Counted from the first letter of the stretch, positions 26,601-35,448 are shown. The stretch is 64,000 nt of DNA from Reyranella humidisoli (GCF_019039055.1 NZ_JAHOPB010000001.1:2516001-2580000), one strand, 5' to 3'. Numbers and translations: made by a program. The notes: a model not told the origin generated them from the letters alone.

Positions 26601-27733
26601 AGCTGACGGGCGCGCAGTACTTCCACACCGGCATCACCGGCCAGGCCTATACCGGCTACGAGGCCGACTATGACGGTTCGAACCGCCTGCTCAGCTACAC
26701 CTTCACCGGCGTCAGTGGACAGGCCTACCACGCCTACGAATACGACTACGCCGCGGGCTATGAGAGCGTTCTGCCGCATAACGGCCTGATCGGTCAGAAG
26801 TACTTCTTCTCCAACGTCCAGGGCCACGCCTACACGGCCTACGAGCACGACCTCGATGCCCAGGGCCTGACGACGCGCATCTACTACAGCGGCATCAAGA
26901 CCCAGGCCTACTCGTCCTACGAGGACGACTACATCATCAACAGCACCGGCAGCCACTTCGCGGGCCAGAAGTACTACTTCACGGACATTGTCGGCCGGAA
27001 CTACACCGGCCACGAGCAGGACCTCGACACCTCGGGCAATCTCATCAAGGAAGTATTCACCGGCGGCCAGATCACGGCCACGCAGGTCTACTCGTCCTGG
27101 GAGAACGAGTATGCCAACGGCAACGGGGTGCTGACCGGACAGAAGTATTACCAGTCCGACATCACCGGCCAGGATTACACCGGCTATGTGGTGGAGCTGA
27201 ATGCCGGGGGCCAGAAGATCGGTGAGACCTGGACCGGCGTGACCGGCCAGTCCTATACGGCCTACGAATACGAGTACGCCAATGGCGACGGGGTCGTCAC
27301 AGGCATCACGCACTATTTCACCAACGTGCAGAAGACCGAGTATGCGAGCTATCAGCTCGACTACGACGTGAGCGGCACGACCTCGACCGAGGCGCAGATA
27401 ATCTACAACATGAACGACGGCAGCCACACGATCAAAGGCCTGCTGTCGACGCCGCAGACGCTCCACAGCATCTTCGACGACGCGATGACCGGCGGCACCG
27501 GCGCCGACAGCTTCGTCTATGCGCCGCTGTTCGGCACCTCGGTCATCACCGACTTCAACGCAGGCGAAGGCGACACGATCACGCTCCCGACTTCGGAGTT
27601 CGCGGACTTCGCCTACGTCCAGGCCCACAGCACGGTTGCCGGTGGCAACACCGTCATCGTCGGCAGCAACGGCGACAGCATTGCGCTGCAAGGCATCACG
27701 ACCTTGCAGGAGTCGGACTTCCTGTTCGCCTAG
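23612..27733 (+). CDS. Giant repeat-containing secreted protein, paralog of 27987-32576
   Basis: A 1373-residue acidic, Gly/Thr/Tyr-rich protein with no Sec signal. Three regions are seen. Residues 1-~520 (from MATPPPVTLTFHMSGDF) contain FEYSLLGKGGDAGDLTAI, GNILTQAFTGFTAGYW and FYNSNVYGSAFSDNLS; their order suggests, weakly, a GH64/thaumatin-like beta-1,3-glucanase fold. A beta-rich middle follows. Residues ~979-1255 hold a tyrosine-rich repeat (GQAYTGYEADYDGSNRLLS and variants). The end has an RTX-like remnant TGGTGADSFVY and closes with LQESDFLFA, a type I secretion-like signal. The paralog downstream has the same layout and near-identical last 11 residues. A good ribosome site supports the ATG. 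The function is unknown; an adhesin or glucan-acting surface protein is inference. Confidence 0.85.
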   Translation: MATPPPVTLTFHMSGDFVTEVTGATGGQTGSNFTGVWVYLYNDQPPSGESNFTTLIDGGQLQSGVTSDGSGNYTATIDLTNTTTTTINGGVVYLLVQSEALTTPGTNAHAHDLTTLITAEADIAINVSNYQYGYSQFEYSLLGKGGDAGDLTAIPGFAQNTQVHVSYSSGPDQYRGYGQSQTTIVDALKNSTSSNVLTYAAGELAGDTMMVISPSNVQMGGGALYPPSDWNDYVTKGFAAQHDLLLSGATNGENDANGVWHNGQYYSYKIQSVQLGAGTWGSAGQYFVFSPKEGSQTQAWMVISEADLQSNLYSAGQGKLYIYEDPYLTQPYTVPGSGSPPGSPDATFVTPGGTNDEFGNILTQAFTGFTAGYWATVANQSNPYNGGTYGPDNWAAQTINLNNNANWDAAYAFDNYRDTAVSPTPSYVHYDAYSEYFFYNSNVYGSAFSDNLSVDVTPGPLIPLGQPGSSSTPSPANNVGNIDFYVYGASEIAPDYTAPTGGPFLAPQSSQTDYLIPDTTSALYLNVVGRDGQTLLRPDLSVQIGIYTGKDANGYGTFEYVTLPTGGNIWQTYTIAGSPGAWTVTSGMNVLGTFGIAGLPVASTVAQGDIGWYQLVLSDLEGRQKVYEFYTTAASTTPGDIEFTIFDVAVAGGANINPNNLSTNFLEIDLNEYRSAPVEMLTFAYAGGASLNQPAAAPIAGTLSGAVFTALDQQNGTGMPAQGNIPLSTAPSVAITGETPLAFGWTGTNNGSHTGTPTNSTATSSGGVTTWGLTSQYTNQIVPGHIAQIVITQTVGGTFSGVLQATPDLDGRWQTETTSTLGNGTYTVTMQELLADGVTPYGPPSVALTLTVSGVAANGAISDTAANISADLDTYGANLPTSITISDNDALTVTVGQITGDAAALAVTQNADTSPYQLIVQDKAGNVAAALSALNSNTHVQQIEFTDVGESVLQIAYTDYQANGTAIDKMTGAHSFLMSVTGQAYSSMSYDYNDDNELTGAQYFHTGITGQAYTGYEADYDGSNRLLSYTFTGVSGQAYHAYEYDYAAGYESVLPHNGLIGQKYFFSNVQGHAYTAYEHDLDAQGLTTRIYYSGIKTQAYSSYEDDYIINSTGSHFAGQKYYFTDIVGRNYTGHEQDLDTSGNLIKEVFTGGQITATQVYSSWENEYANGNGVLTGQKYYQSDITGQDYTGYVVELNAGGQKIGETWTGVTGQSYTAYEYEYANGDGVVTGITHYFTNVQKTEYASYQLDYDVSGTTSTEAQIIYNMNDGSHTIKGLLSTPQTLHSIFDDAMTGGTGADSFVYAPLFGTSVITDFNAGEGDTITLPTSEFADFAYVQAHSTVAGGNTVIVGSNGDSIALQGITTLQESDFLFA
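26546..27375 (+). repeat. Coding repeat block: tyrosine-rich two-part repeat
   Basis: This stretch codes for about ten repeats of 23-30 residues. Two forms alternate loosely. One resembles GQxYxxYExDYxxGxLxGxKYYxT. The other resembles GxxYTxYExDLDxxGxxxxxxYTG. Aromatic and acidic residues are conserved while the rest varies, so the DNA copies are old and diverged. It resembles, but does not match, the YD repeat of Rhs proteins. Boundaries are approximate. Confidence 0.7.
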
Positions 27734-27986
27734 AAACTTGAGCCGGGCGACTCCGTCCGGGCACTTCGAACGTGCGTGCGGGGACCGACGACGGCCGAAT
27801 CGGCTATCGGCGAAGTTCCATGCTGGGTCCGTGCCGCCGGTTTCACTCCGGGTGTCGGCAGGAGCGTGGACGAAATTTAATGTTTGTCGGGTTCCGAACG
27901 CATTGACGCGGCTCTCTGGATAGCCGCAAGTTGTTTGTGGGAATTAGCTTGACGCTCCGGAACGGGGCCACGAGTGGGGGGGAACC

Positions 27987-30900
27987 ATGGCGACACCGGT
28001 AAATCTGACTTATCACCTGTCGGCCACATTGCTGTCCGAGCTGACGCAGGGGGGCAGCGGCAACGGCGTCAACGCCTACCTCTGGTACAACGCCTACGCG
28101 GCGGGCGGGAACCTCAGCCCCTTTACCACCGTGATCTCCAACGGCGTGGCCAACGGAGGAACGTTAAACAACACGACCGGGACGACTGACTGGGATCTGA
28201 CTCTCACGACTGACGCCAGTGTCGCTGCCACGCAGGTGTCCGGCGGCAAGGTCTACCTCATCATCCAGAGCAACCCGACCTCGACCCCGACGGCCAACGA
28301 CCTCACGACCCTCATCGGTACGACCGAAGGCAACATCAATCCGGCCAACGCCGTCGCCTGGAACTTCAGCTACGACACGTTCGAGGTGGCGCTGGCCAAC
28401 AACACGGCCGACGTTGCCGACCTCAGCGCCATCAACAGCTTCGGTCACCAGTTCGGCATCAGCGCGGTGATCGACGGGGCGGTCGTCGCACGCGGTTACA
28501 ATTCTACCTACGACGCGGAAGGCATCGCCGGGCTGATCAACACCGCTGCCGCAGGCGTCCCCGATCCGAGCACCACGGCGCCGGTGATCGACTTTCCGAC
28601 CGGCAGCACGCTTGCCGGGACGCCCATGATCGCGATCACGCCCGCGACCGACAACGGGCAACAGGCGCCGCCGTACAATCCGCCTCCGACGACGCCCAAC
28701 TATACCGATATCTGGCAGGCCTCGAACTGGCAGACCTATGTGACGACCGTCGGCGGCCTGTCGGGAGTGGAACTGGTCGGCCACTTCAACGGTGCTTCGG
28801 ACGCGAAGACCAACGGCGTCTATCACAATGCCGGCTATTACGACTATACGGTTGCGGCGCAGGCCATCTCGGGCAATGCGACCCTTAGCGACGGCAACTA
28901 TTTCATCCTGTCGCCGACCGCCAGCAGCCAGATCAAGGGATACATCGCCATCAGCGAAACGAGCCTGATGGGCAATCTCTACTCGCCGGGCCTTGCGTCG
29001 GCGCCGGCGTACATCTTCACTGATTCAGCGTTGCTCGATCCTTATACTATCGAAAACACCCCCTCCGGTACTCCTGCGGGCGAGACCAACACCGGACGCA
29101 ACGACCAGTGGGGCAATATTTTCACCCAGCTCTTCACCGGATTCACCGGCGGCTATTTCGGTGGCACCGGCGTGTCTATCCCGGCCAGCGAGAGCAACCC
29201 GCACGCGCCGACGAACACCGTCAATCTCAACCAGAACTACAACTGGGACCCGACTTACGCCTTCGACGGCGCACGCGCGAGCGGCACGACCCTCACCGGG
29301 CAGCATTACGATCCCTATGCCAAGATCTTCTTCGACAATTCGAACGTGTACGGCACGGCCTATGGCGACGCCCTGACGACACAGTTCACGGCCTCGGTGA
29401 CGCTTCCGGTCTATTCCGGCTCCTCCGACGTCGCGAACATCGACCTGTGGGCGTTCGGGTCGAGCGAAAAGATGACGACGGTGCCGGGGACCGGTGGATC
29501 GGGCCAGCCGCCGCTCACCCAGTTCTATGCCCCCTATACGATCAACAATTACCTCGCGCCCGGGGGCGCCGACTACGCCGTCCCCACGGCGCCCAGTGCC
29601 GGCAACAACCTCAGCCTCAATCTCGCGAACAACGGCCTCGTCGTCGATCCCGACACCGCCGACATCCAGCTCGGGATCTATCTCGGTAACGGGCAGTTCC
29701 AGTATATCGACCTGCCGAGCGGCGCGGCCCAGAACGACGGTGGCCCCTGGCAGAACTGGCAGATCACCCAGGACACGTCGAAGCCCGCCGGGCAGCAGTT
29801 TGCGATCGAGTCCATACCGATTCCGGCGAACTTCAGCGCAACGCCCCCCACGGCCTATGTCCCGTATACGGCATCGGGGCAGGTCGGGGCGCTGGGCTTC
29901 GACAACCTGCCGGCAGTGGCGAGCGCGACCAACTGGTATCAGCTGATCGTCGGCGGCAAGACCTTCAACTTCTACGCCACGCTGGATGGCTCATCCTATG
30001 TGACGGCCCTGGCGGCGGATGGCCTCGCCAGCATCACGCCACCGGCCGCCAACCAGACGTCGATGTCGCTATTGCTGGTGCCGGGCTCCATGAATGCGCT
30101 GCCCGGAGCGCTCATGGAGGCGTACGCGACCGAATCGACCATTGCGGCGACGGTCCAGCCCACCTCGCCCGTGGCGGGCACGCTCTCCGGTCCGCCCGAC
30201 GCGCTTGTCCTCAGTGCCATCCAGACGGGGGCGGGCCTGGGGCAGTCGGTCAACCTCAACTCGTCGGTTTATCTGACGGCCACAACCTCCCTGGGCTTCG
30301 GTTGGACGGGCGAGAGCAACTCGGCAAATCAGCCGAGCTGGATTTCCGGGGCCACCAACAAGATCCTCGCCTCCGACATTGCGCGTGTGGAGGCGGTGGA
30401 TCTCCTGACCGGCCTTTCGGCCATGGTCTGGAACGTCACGCCCGATATCGACGGCCAGTGGCTGACGCCGACGTCGTTCAGTTTCACCGCCGGGGCCTAT
30501 GCGGTGACGATGACCGAGATGTTGTCGGACGGAAGTACACCCTTCGGCAAGGCCAGTTCCCCGGTCTATGTCGTGGTTTCCGCCACGGGAGCCATCACAG
30601 GCGCCGCCGCGGAGATTTCAGGGGCCCTCGACGCCTACCAGGCGGTCAACGCCTCGCTCACCTCGATCGCGATTTCGGACGGCCAGCCGCTCACCATCGA
30701 CTGGGCGGACATCACCGCCGATGCTCAGGCGCTGGCGCTGATCCCCGGCGGCGCCTACACCCTGAACGTGGTCGACAGCTCGACCACCATCATGGCGAAC
30801 ATCGCGGCACTGAACGGCAATGCGAAGGTCGCGGGGATAGGATTCACGGACGCTACGCCGCCGACGCTCACGTTTACCAACCAAGACTACACGACCTACC

Positions 30901-32576
30901 AGCCCGCGATCGGCAAGATGATGGGTGAGCGCACGATCGCTGTCACCGGCGTTACGGGCGAAAGCTATGGGGCCTTCAATCAGATCTACAAGCACGGAGT
31001 ACTGTCGAGCGGGGCCAACGGTGACGGCGTGCTGGCACTTACGCAGCAGTTGACGACCGGCTATTCGAGCGCCGGCCCTATCACCAGCGCCGCCAGCTTC
31101 GAACACGAATTCGCCACGATCGACTCGGCCATCCGCACCGTGCGTGACATCTACACGACGGCCGTGTTCGCCACGATGCCGGCGCCTTACCCCGTTGCGG
31201 CGGTCTCGGGCTATCCGTCGCCCGGCCCATCCAACCTGACGTTCACCAGCGTCCAGTACGATTATGCCAATGACGGTACCACGCACGCACAGTCCACCTA
31301 CACCTATGCGAACACTTCGGGTCCGCCGGGCTCGATCACCGAGGTCGACGTTTTCGACGTCAACAACCGGCAGATCAGCCAAGCGTTCTCCGGTTTCAAT
31401 CCACAGGCCACCAACGGCGTGGCGGAGAAGGAGACGACCTTCGCCACGATCAACGGCGCTCAGGTCATCACGTCGACTAAGAATGTCTACGAGTATTCGA
31501 CGCCCGTGAACGGCAACCACTACACGATGGCCGAGGAAACCCTCGATTCGTCGGGCCGGGAGTTGAGGCACGTCTTCTCGGGCCTGTTCGGCCTGGAAGG
31601 CCAGATCTTCACGTCGTATCAGCACGACTTCCTGGGGGGCGTTCATAGCGGCAGCAAGTACGCCTCCGACAAGATCGAGGATCAGGCCTTCACGAAGGGC
31701 GAAATCTGGCTCGACGCCGACAGCAACGTCTCCAAGATCATCTTCGGCGGTGTGACGAGCCAGCCCTACTCGTCGTATTCGTACGACTACTCCTACGACA
31801 ACGGCGCCTGGGGCGGCGGCTCCGTGGTGGCGCAGACGTACTTCTACACGAACGTCGAAGGACAGCCTTACTGGTCCTACGAGGTCGAACTCGACGGCGC
31901 GGGCAGTACCACCAGCATCACCTATAGCGGCTATACGGTCACGGCCACGCAGCCCTATGCCTCGCTGGAGTATTTCTATTCCGGCGGCAGCCTGACCGGC
32001 GCCTACAACGGCTACATCGACAACATCGCGGGAAAGAACTGGACCGGCGAGGTGCATGGCTTCGATACGTCGGGTCAACTCGTCCAGCAGATTTTCACCG
32101 GCGTCACCAACCAGCCCTACACCTCCTACGAGAACGACTACGCAAGCGGCGTCCTGTCCGGACAGAAGTTCTATTACACGAACGTCCAGAACCAGGGCTA
32201 CTTGACCTACGAAGTCGATCTGACCTCGACGGGCGCGCTGGCGCTCGAAATCTACGACATGAACGATGGCAGTCACCGCATCATCGGTTCCAGCATCAGC
32301 CAGACGATCGACAGTATCTACAACGACCTGACGACGGGCGGAGGCGGCGCAGACGTCTTTTCCTACACGCCGTTCTTCGGGGACGCGACGATCACCGACT
32401 TCACGTCAGGCACCGACCAGATCTCGCTGTCGACGTCGGAGTTCGCGAACTTCGCCTACGTCCAGGCAAACAGCAGCGTGGTCGGCGGCAACACCGTGAT
32501 CGACGGCAGCAACGGCGACAGCATCACGCTGCAGGGCATCACGACGCTGCAGGAGTCGGACTTCCTGTTCGTCTAA
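27987..32576 (+). CDS. Giant repeat-containing secreted protein, paralog of 23612-27733
   Basis: A 1529-residue protein with the same order of parts as the upstream paralog: an N-terminal domain from MATPVNLTYHLSATLLSEL, with FEVALANNTADVADLSAI, GNIFTQLFTGFTGGYF and FFDNSNVYGTAYGDAL; a beta-rich middle with the LxFGWTGxxN motif also found in the paralog; a tyrosine-rich repeat block; and a C-terminal module ending in LQESDFLFV. It has no Sec signal. A purine-rich GGGGGGAA precedes the ATG. The 253-bp gap to the paralog contains two ttgacg hexamers that may be -35 elements, so it may have its own promoter. It is about 155 residues longer than the paralog, mostly between the middle and the repeats. 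The duplication is clear but old. Function unknown; see the paralog for the tentative GH64-like reading. Confidence 0.85.
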   Translation: MATPVNLTYHLSATLLSELTQGGSGNGVNAYLWYNAYAAGGNLSPFTTVISNGVANGGTLNNTTGTTDWDLTLTTDASVAATQVSGGKVYLIIQSNPTSTPTANDLTTLIGTTEGNINPANAVAWNFSYDTFEVALANNTADVADLSAINSFGHQFGISAVIDGAVVARGYNSTYDAEGIAGLINTAAAGVPDPSTTAPVIDFPTGSTLAGTPMIAITPATDNGQQAPPYNPPPTTPNYTDIWQASNWQTYVTTVGGLSGVELVGHFNGASDAKTNGVYHNAGYYDYTVAAQAISGNATLSDGNYFILSPTASSQIKGYIAISETSLMGNLYSPGLASAPAYIFTDSALLDPYTIENTPSGTPAGETNTGRNDQWGNIFTQLFTGFTGGYFGGTGVSIPASESNPHAPTNTVNLNQNYNWDPTYAFDGARASGTTLTGQHYDPYAKIFFDNSNVYGTAYGDALTTQFTASVTLPVYSGSSDVANIDLWAFGSSEKMTTVPGTGGSGQPPLTQFYAPYTINNYLAPGGADYAVPTAPSAGNNLSLNLANNGLVVDPDTADIQLGIYLGNGQFQYIDLPSGAAQNDGGPWQNWQITQDTSKPAGQQFAIESIPIPANFSATPPTAYVPYTASGQVGALGFDNLPAVASATNWYQLIVGGKTFNFYATLDGSSYVTALAADGLASITPPAANQTSMSLLLVPGSMNALPGALMEAYATESTIAATVQPTSPVAGTLSGPPDALVLSAIQTGAGLGQSVNLNSSVYLTATTSLGFGWTGESNSANQPSWISGATNKILASDIARVEAVDLLTGLSAMVWNVTPDIDGQWLTPTSFSFTAGAYAVTMTEMLSDGSTPFGKASSPVYVVVSATGAITGAAAEISGALDAYQAVNASLTSIAISDGQPLTIDWADITADAQALALIPGGAYTLNVVDSSTTIMANIAALNGNAKVAGIGFTDATPPTLTFTNQDYTTYQPAIGKMMGERTIAVTGVTGESYGAFNQIYKHGVLSSGANGDGVLALTQQLTTGYSSAGPITSAASFEHEFATIDSAIRTVRDIYTTAVFATMPAPYPVAAVSGYPSPGPSNLTFTSVQYDYANDGTTHAQSTYTYANTSGPPGSITEVDVFDVNNRQISQAFSGFNPQATNGVAEKETTFATINGAQVITSTKNVYEYSTPVNGNHYTMAEETLDSSGRELRHVFSGLFGLEGQIFTSYQHDFLGGVHSGSKYASDKIEDQAFTKGEIWLDADSNVSKIIFGGVTSQPYSSYSYDYSYDNGAWGGGSVVAQTYFYTNVEGQPYWSYEVELDGAGSTTSITYSGYTVTATQPYASLEYFYSGGSLTGAYNGYIDNIAGKNWTGEVHGFDTSGQLVQQIFTGVTNQPYTSYENDYASGVLSGQKFYYTNVQNQGYLTYEVDLTSTGALALEIYDMNDGSHRIIGSSISQTIDSIYNDLTTGGGGADVFSYTPFFGDATITDFTSGTDQISLSTSEFANFAYVQANSSVVGGNTVIDGSNGDSITLQGITTLQESDFLFV
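31600..32235 (+). repeat. Coding repeat block: tyrosine-rich two-part repeat, second protein
   Basis: The same two-part repeat as in the upstream paralog. Examples are GQIFTSYQHDFLGGVHSGS, SQPYSSYSYDYSYDNGAW, GQPYWSYEVELDGAGS and NQPYTSYENDYASGVLSG. About eight copies can be followed; boundaries are approximate. Confidence 0.65.
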
Positions 32577-32584
32577 ACTCGCCC

Positions 32585-32614
32585 GCGGCCGGATTTTCTC
32601 AGGAATCCGGCCGC
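32585..32614 (+). terminator. Hairpin after the giant protein gene
   Basis: A perfect 11-bp stem (gcggccggatt / aatccggccgc) with an 8-base loop starts eight bases after the stop codon. No T-run follows on the + strand, so it is an intrinsic-like but not canonical terminator. Confidence 0.55.
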
Positions 32615-32669
32615 AAAACTCCGCGATCGCTGCTAATGTCCGGCCGCGCAGGTCCGACCGGAGTCAGTC

Positions 32670-34037
32670 ATGAAGAAGCGTGTGGCGATCGTATCCAGCT
32701 ACAACGAGGAATGCGGAGCCGCGTATTACAGTTCACGCCTCCTGAAACATCTTCTGGCCGCGGGGTACGAGGTCGAGGTCAAGCGCCTCCCGGTCTCGCT
32801 CCTGCGCCTGCAGTCGCCGACCTTCCTGCGCCGCAAGGGCGACCAGGAAATCGCCCGGATTGCGCGGGAAATCGCCGAGTTCGACGCGGTTTTCCTGCAA
32901 TTCGAGCCCGGCCTCTACGGCACCCGCGCCAAGACCTCCTATACCCGGGTGCTGCGCCTCCTCAAGGCCGCCAAGTGCGCCGTCATCACTGTCCATGGCT
33001 TCGATCGCCAGATGTCGAGCCGGTCGCTGACCGCCTTCGGCACCAACATGCTGCACCTGCGGCCGGGCGCGGCCGTGATGGGCCTCATCGAGGGCGCGCT
33101 CGATCCCGTTTATGAGAGCTTCTGGAGCTATGTCCGCAAGTCGCCCCATGTGAAGGTCATGACCTTCAACCGCGGCGACCAGGTGCTGCTGCAGCGGTTC
33201 TTCAATCTCGGTCAGATAACCAACTATCCGATCTGCTACTTCGACCAGGAGGAGGTGGGCGAGGTCCGCGCCTCGCTCGACCGCGAGCGGTTCCTGGCCC
33301 AGTACGGCCTCGACCCCAGGTACAAGTATTTCGCGGTCTGCGGTTTCTTCGCGGCCTACAAGGGCCACCTGACGGCGATGAAGGCGCTCGAGTTCCTGCC
33401 CGACGACTGGCGCCTCGTGCTGGTGGGCGGCGAGCATCCGCAGGCGCTGGAACCCGGCCGCGACATCGGCGGCTACGTGCGCCAGCTCCTGTCCTTTCCG
33501 CTCGCCGCCGACCGGCCTTCGTCGGACGGCAGCCTCGAAGTCGAGGGGGGCCTCAAGACGTTCCTGGGCGGGCCGGTGGTGCGCTCCGACCAGGTCTATC
33601 GCCGCGAGCTGCGCGACAAGCTCTTCGCCAAGTCGGAGTTCAAGTATTTCTTCCCGACGAGCGAGATCAAGCACCGCATCCACTATCTCGGCCAGGCCTC
33701 GGACGAGGAGATGCCCAAGTTCTACGCCATGCTCGACTACGTGGTGCATCCCTACATGCGCACCAAGGAGGGGCAGAGCGGCTCGGGCCCGGCGACCTTC
33801 GCCCTGGAATTCGGCTCGCGCGCGCTGTTCTCCAACGCACCGGTCTTCCGCGAGATGGGTTTGTATTTCGAAGGCGCGATGCAGTACTTCAACATCGGCA
33901 ACTTCATGGAGCTGGCCGACCAGCTCCAGCGCTTCGACGGCTTCGTGCCGGGCCTCGACGCCAAGCGCCGCACCGCGATCGAGACCTACAATCCCAAAGG
34001 CATGGTCGAAGCCTACCGCCAGCTCATCGAGGCTTAG
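32670..34037 (+). CDS. Glycosyltransferase, GT-B fold (GT4-like)
   Basis: A 455-residue protein with a GT-B layout. The N-terminal Rossmann half begins KRVAIVSSYNEECGAAYYS, and FDAVFLQFEPGLYG resembles the loop seen in bacterial group 1 glycosyltransferases. The C-terminal half has YKYFAVCGFFAAYKGHLTAMKAL (motif after the linker), RLVLVGGEHP and the acidic donor-binding segment ending in GSGPATFALEFG. It should move a nucleotide-activated sugar to an acceptor at the cytoplasmic side of the membrane. Neighbours (heptose synthesis, polysaccharide exporter, GT9) suggest a surface glycan. GGAG lies about ten bases upstream of the ATG. The sugar and acceptor are not known. Confidence 0.82.
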   Translation: MKKRVAIVSSYNEECGAAYYSSRLLKHLLAAGYEVEVKRLPVSLLRLQSPTFLRRKGDQEIARIAREIAEFDAVFLQFEPGLYGTRAKTSYTRVLRLLKAAKCAVITVHGFDRQMSSRSLTAFGTNMLHLRPGAAVMGLIEGALDPVYESFWSYVRKSPHVKVMTFNRGDQVLLQRFFNLGQITNYPICYFDQEEVGEVRASLDRERFLAQYGLDPRYKYFAVCGFFAAYKGHLTAMKALEFLPDDWRLVLVGGEHPQALEPGRDIGGYVRQLLSFPLAADRPSSDGSLEVEGGLKTFLGGPVVRSDQVYRRELRDKLFAKSEFKYFFPTSEIKHRIHYLGQASDEEMPKFYAMLDYVVHPYMRTKEGQSGSGPATFALEFGSRALFSNAPVFREMGLYFEGAMQYFNIGNFMELADQLQRFDGFVPGLDAKRRTAIETYNPKGMVEAYRQLIEA

Positions 34038-34043
34038 GAGGAC

Positions 34044-34141
34044 AAGGATCCCTCACGCCGTTCGGGATGACACCTGTTGGGGAATCGGCGCACTTCGGCC
34101 AGCCCAGCGACAGTGTCATCCCGAACGACGTGAGGGATCTT
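34044..34141. repeat. Long inverted repeat with gatccctcac ends
   Basis: Left arm 34044-34073 and right arm 34113-34141 pair over ~29 bp with one C/T difference and one extra base. The 39-base loop is unrelated sequence. It lies between the convergent glycosyltransferase and KpsE genes. Its outer ends share the ccctcac core with the nested palindrome at 60743-60882, so both may belong to one dispersed element family. Confidence 0.85.
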
Positions 34142-34160
34142 TGGCTCATACGCGGCGATG

Positions 34161-35432
34161 TCAGACGTGGTCGCGGATGGAATAATAGACCATCAGCAGG
34201 AAGATCCAGGCGCCGAAGGAAGCCAGCGCCACGATCAGGACCGACACGAGGCGGCGCGGATAGGCCGGGTGTTCGGCCAGTGACGGGGTGACGAATACCT
34301 CCAGGTACATGGCGCGGCGCGAAGCCTCGAACTGGGCGCGCTGCAGGGACTGCATGGCCGCGTCGTAGAACTTCTCCGCGAGCTGCCGCTCGATCTCGAC
34401 ATTCTCGAAGCCGCGGATGTTCTGGCTGATCGGCAGCGCCTCCTTGGATTCGGTGCCCGTCATCCGCGCCTCGGCGTCATGGATCAGCGATTCGAGCGCG
34501 GTCATGCGGTTGCGGAGCGAGACGAGGACGGTCGAATTCTCGCCCGTCCGGCCGCGGGCCGTCAGATAGTCGGCGCGGACGCGGCCCAGCTCGTCGCGCA
34601 GCTTGGAGATGCCCAGGCGCGCCGAATCGGCCTCTTTGTTGGGATCGATCGAGCGCTCGCGGTCGCGGAACTCCAGCATCGCCTGCCGGGCCTGGCGCAG
34701 CTTCTCGGAGGCTTCCTCGACCTGCTCCTGCGCGAATTTCACATAGTCCGCGCGCGCCCGCTTGGAGAGGTCGTCGGCCAGGTTTTCCGACAGGGCCAGC
34801 ACATTGCGGCCGATGGTCAGCGCGTCCTCGGGCGTGAAGGCCCGGATCTGGACGCTGACGATGCCGGTGGTCAGCTCGAAATAGGGCTCGACCTTGCCGC
34901 GCCAGTAGTCGACCAGGCCCTCGACCGAGGTGTGGGGATCGAGGCGCGAGAACTCGTCGACCTCGGGGCCGGAGAACATCTTGCGCAGGTCGATCTTCTG
35001 GCTGATCGCGTCCACCATCGACCGGCTCTTGATGTATTTCACGACGATGTTGGACTGCAGGCCGATCTGCGACGCCGAGGCCATGCCCTGGAAGATCGAG
35101 GTGGCGTCGTTGCGCTGGGCGTCCGCGGAGCGCACGCCGAACTGGATCTCGGTGGCGTACTGGCTGGAGGCGATGAAGCCGTAATAGACGGCCGCCAGCG
35201 CGGTCGGCAGGCCGACGACCAGCAGGAAGACCAGGATGGACAGCCAGCGCGCCGGCCGGCCCGCGCGCTCGTCCGCCGGCGTCCAGCGCCGCACGATCCG
35301 CCGCGCCGAGAGCGTCTCGGCCGGGCGCGGCTGACCGTCCTCGCCGGGGGCAAGCGCGCGCCCGTCTTCGGCGCGGGCCTGCAGCGGCGCGGTCTGGACC
35401 AGCTTCACGGGGGGTCTCTGGGGTTGGGTCAT
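34161..35432 (-). CDS. Capsule polysaccharide export inner-membrane protein (KpsE/BexC/CtrB family)
   Basis: A 423-residue protein of the polysaccharide co-polymerase type 2 family. A proline-rich cytoplasmic N-terminus leads to a transmembrane helix (LSILVFLLVVGLPTALAAVYYGF). A periplasmic region follows, beginning QYATEIQFGVRSAD, then a long coiled coil (KFAQEQVEEASEKLRQARQ and following), the conserved end VTPSLAEHPAYPRR, and a second membrane helix at the C-terminus. With KpsM and KpsT it spans the periplasm and guides the polymer to the outer-membrane channel. The frame is open 46 codons upstream, but MTQPQRPP was chosen because longer versions run into the kpsT coding region. Order kpsM-kpsT-kpsE, all minus strand. 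Confidence 0.9.
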   Translation of the reverse strand: MTQPQRPPVKLVQTAPLQARAEDGRALAPGEDGQPRPAETLSARRIVRRWTPADERAGRPARWLSILVFLLVVGLPTALAAVYYGFIASSQYATEIQFGVRSADAQRNDATSIFQGMASASQIGLQSNIVVKYIKSRSMVDAISQKIDLRKMFSGPEVDEFSRLDPHTSVEGLVDYWRGKVEPYFELTTGIVSVQIRAFTPEDALTIGRNVLALSENLADDLSKRARADYVKFAQEQVEEASEKLRQARQAMLEFRDRERSIDPNKEADSARLGISKLRDELGRVRADYLTARGRTGENSTVLVSLRNRMTALESLIHDAEARMTGTESKEALPISQNIRGFENVEIERQLAEKFYDAAMQSLQRAQFEASRRAMYLEVFVTPSLAEHPAYPRRLVSVLIVALASFGAWIFLLMVYYSIRDHV

Positions 35433-35448
35433 GCTGCCTGCAAATCGG

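Noticed and set aside
25031-27691. 886-codon minus frame opposite the giant protein
   Set aside because: Arg/Val-rich antisense shadow; it stops and starts without ribosome site and lacks a domain.
23612-32576. Rhs/YD-repeat polymorphic toxins
   Set aside because: The repeat differs from the YD consensus, there is no core-cleavage aspartyl motif, no variable toxin end and no small immunity gene downstream.
34044-34141. Miniature insertion sequence with target duplication
   Set aside because: I could not find a flanking direct repeat or transposase ends; kept only as an inverted repeat.
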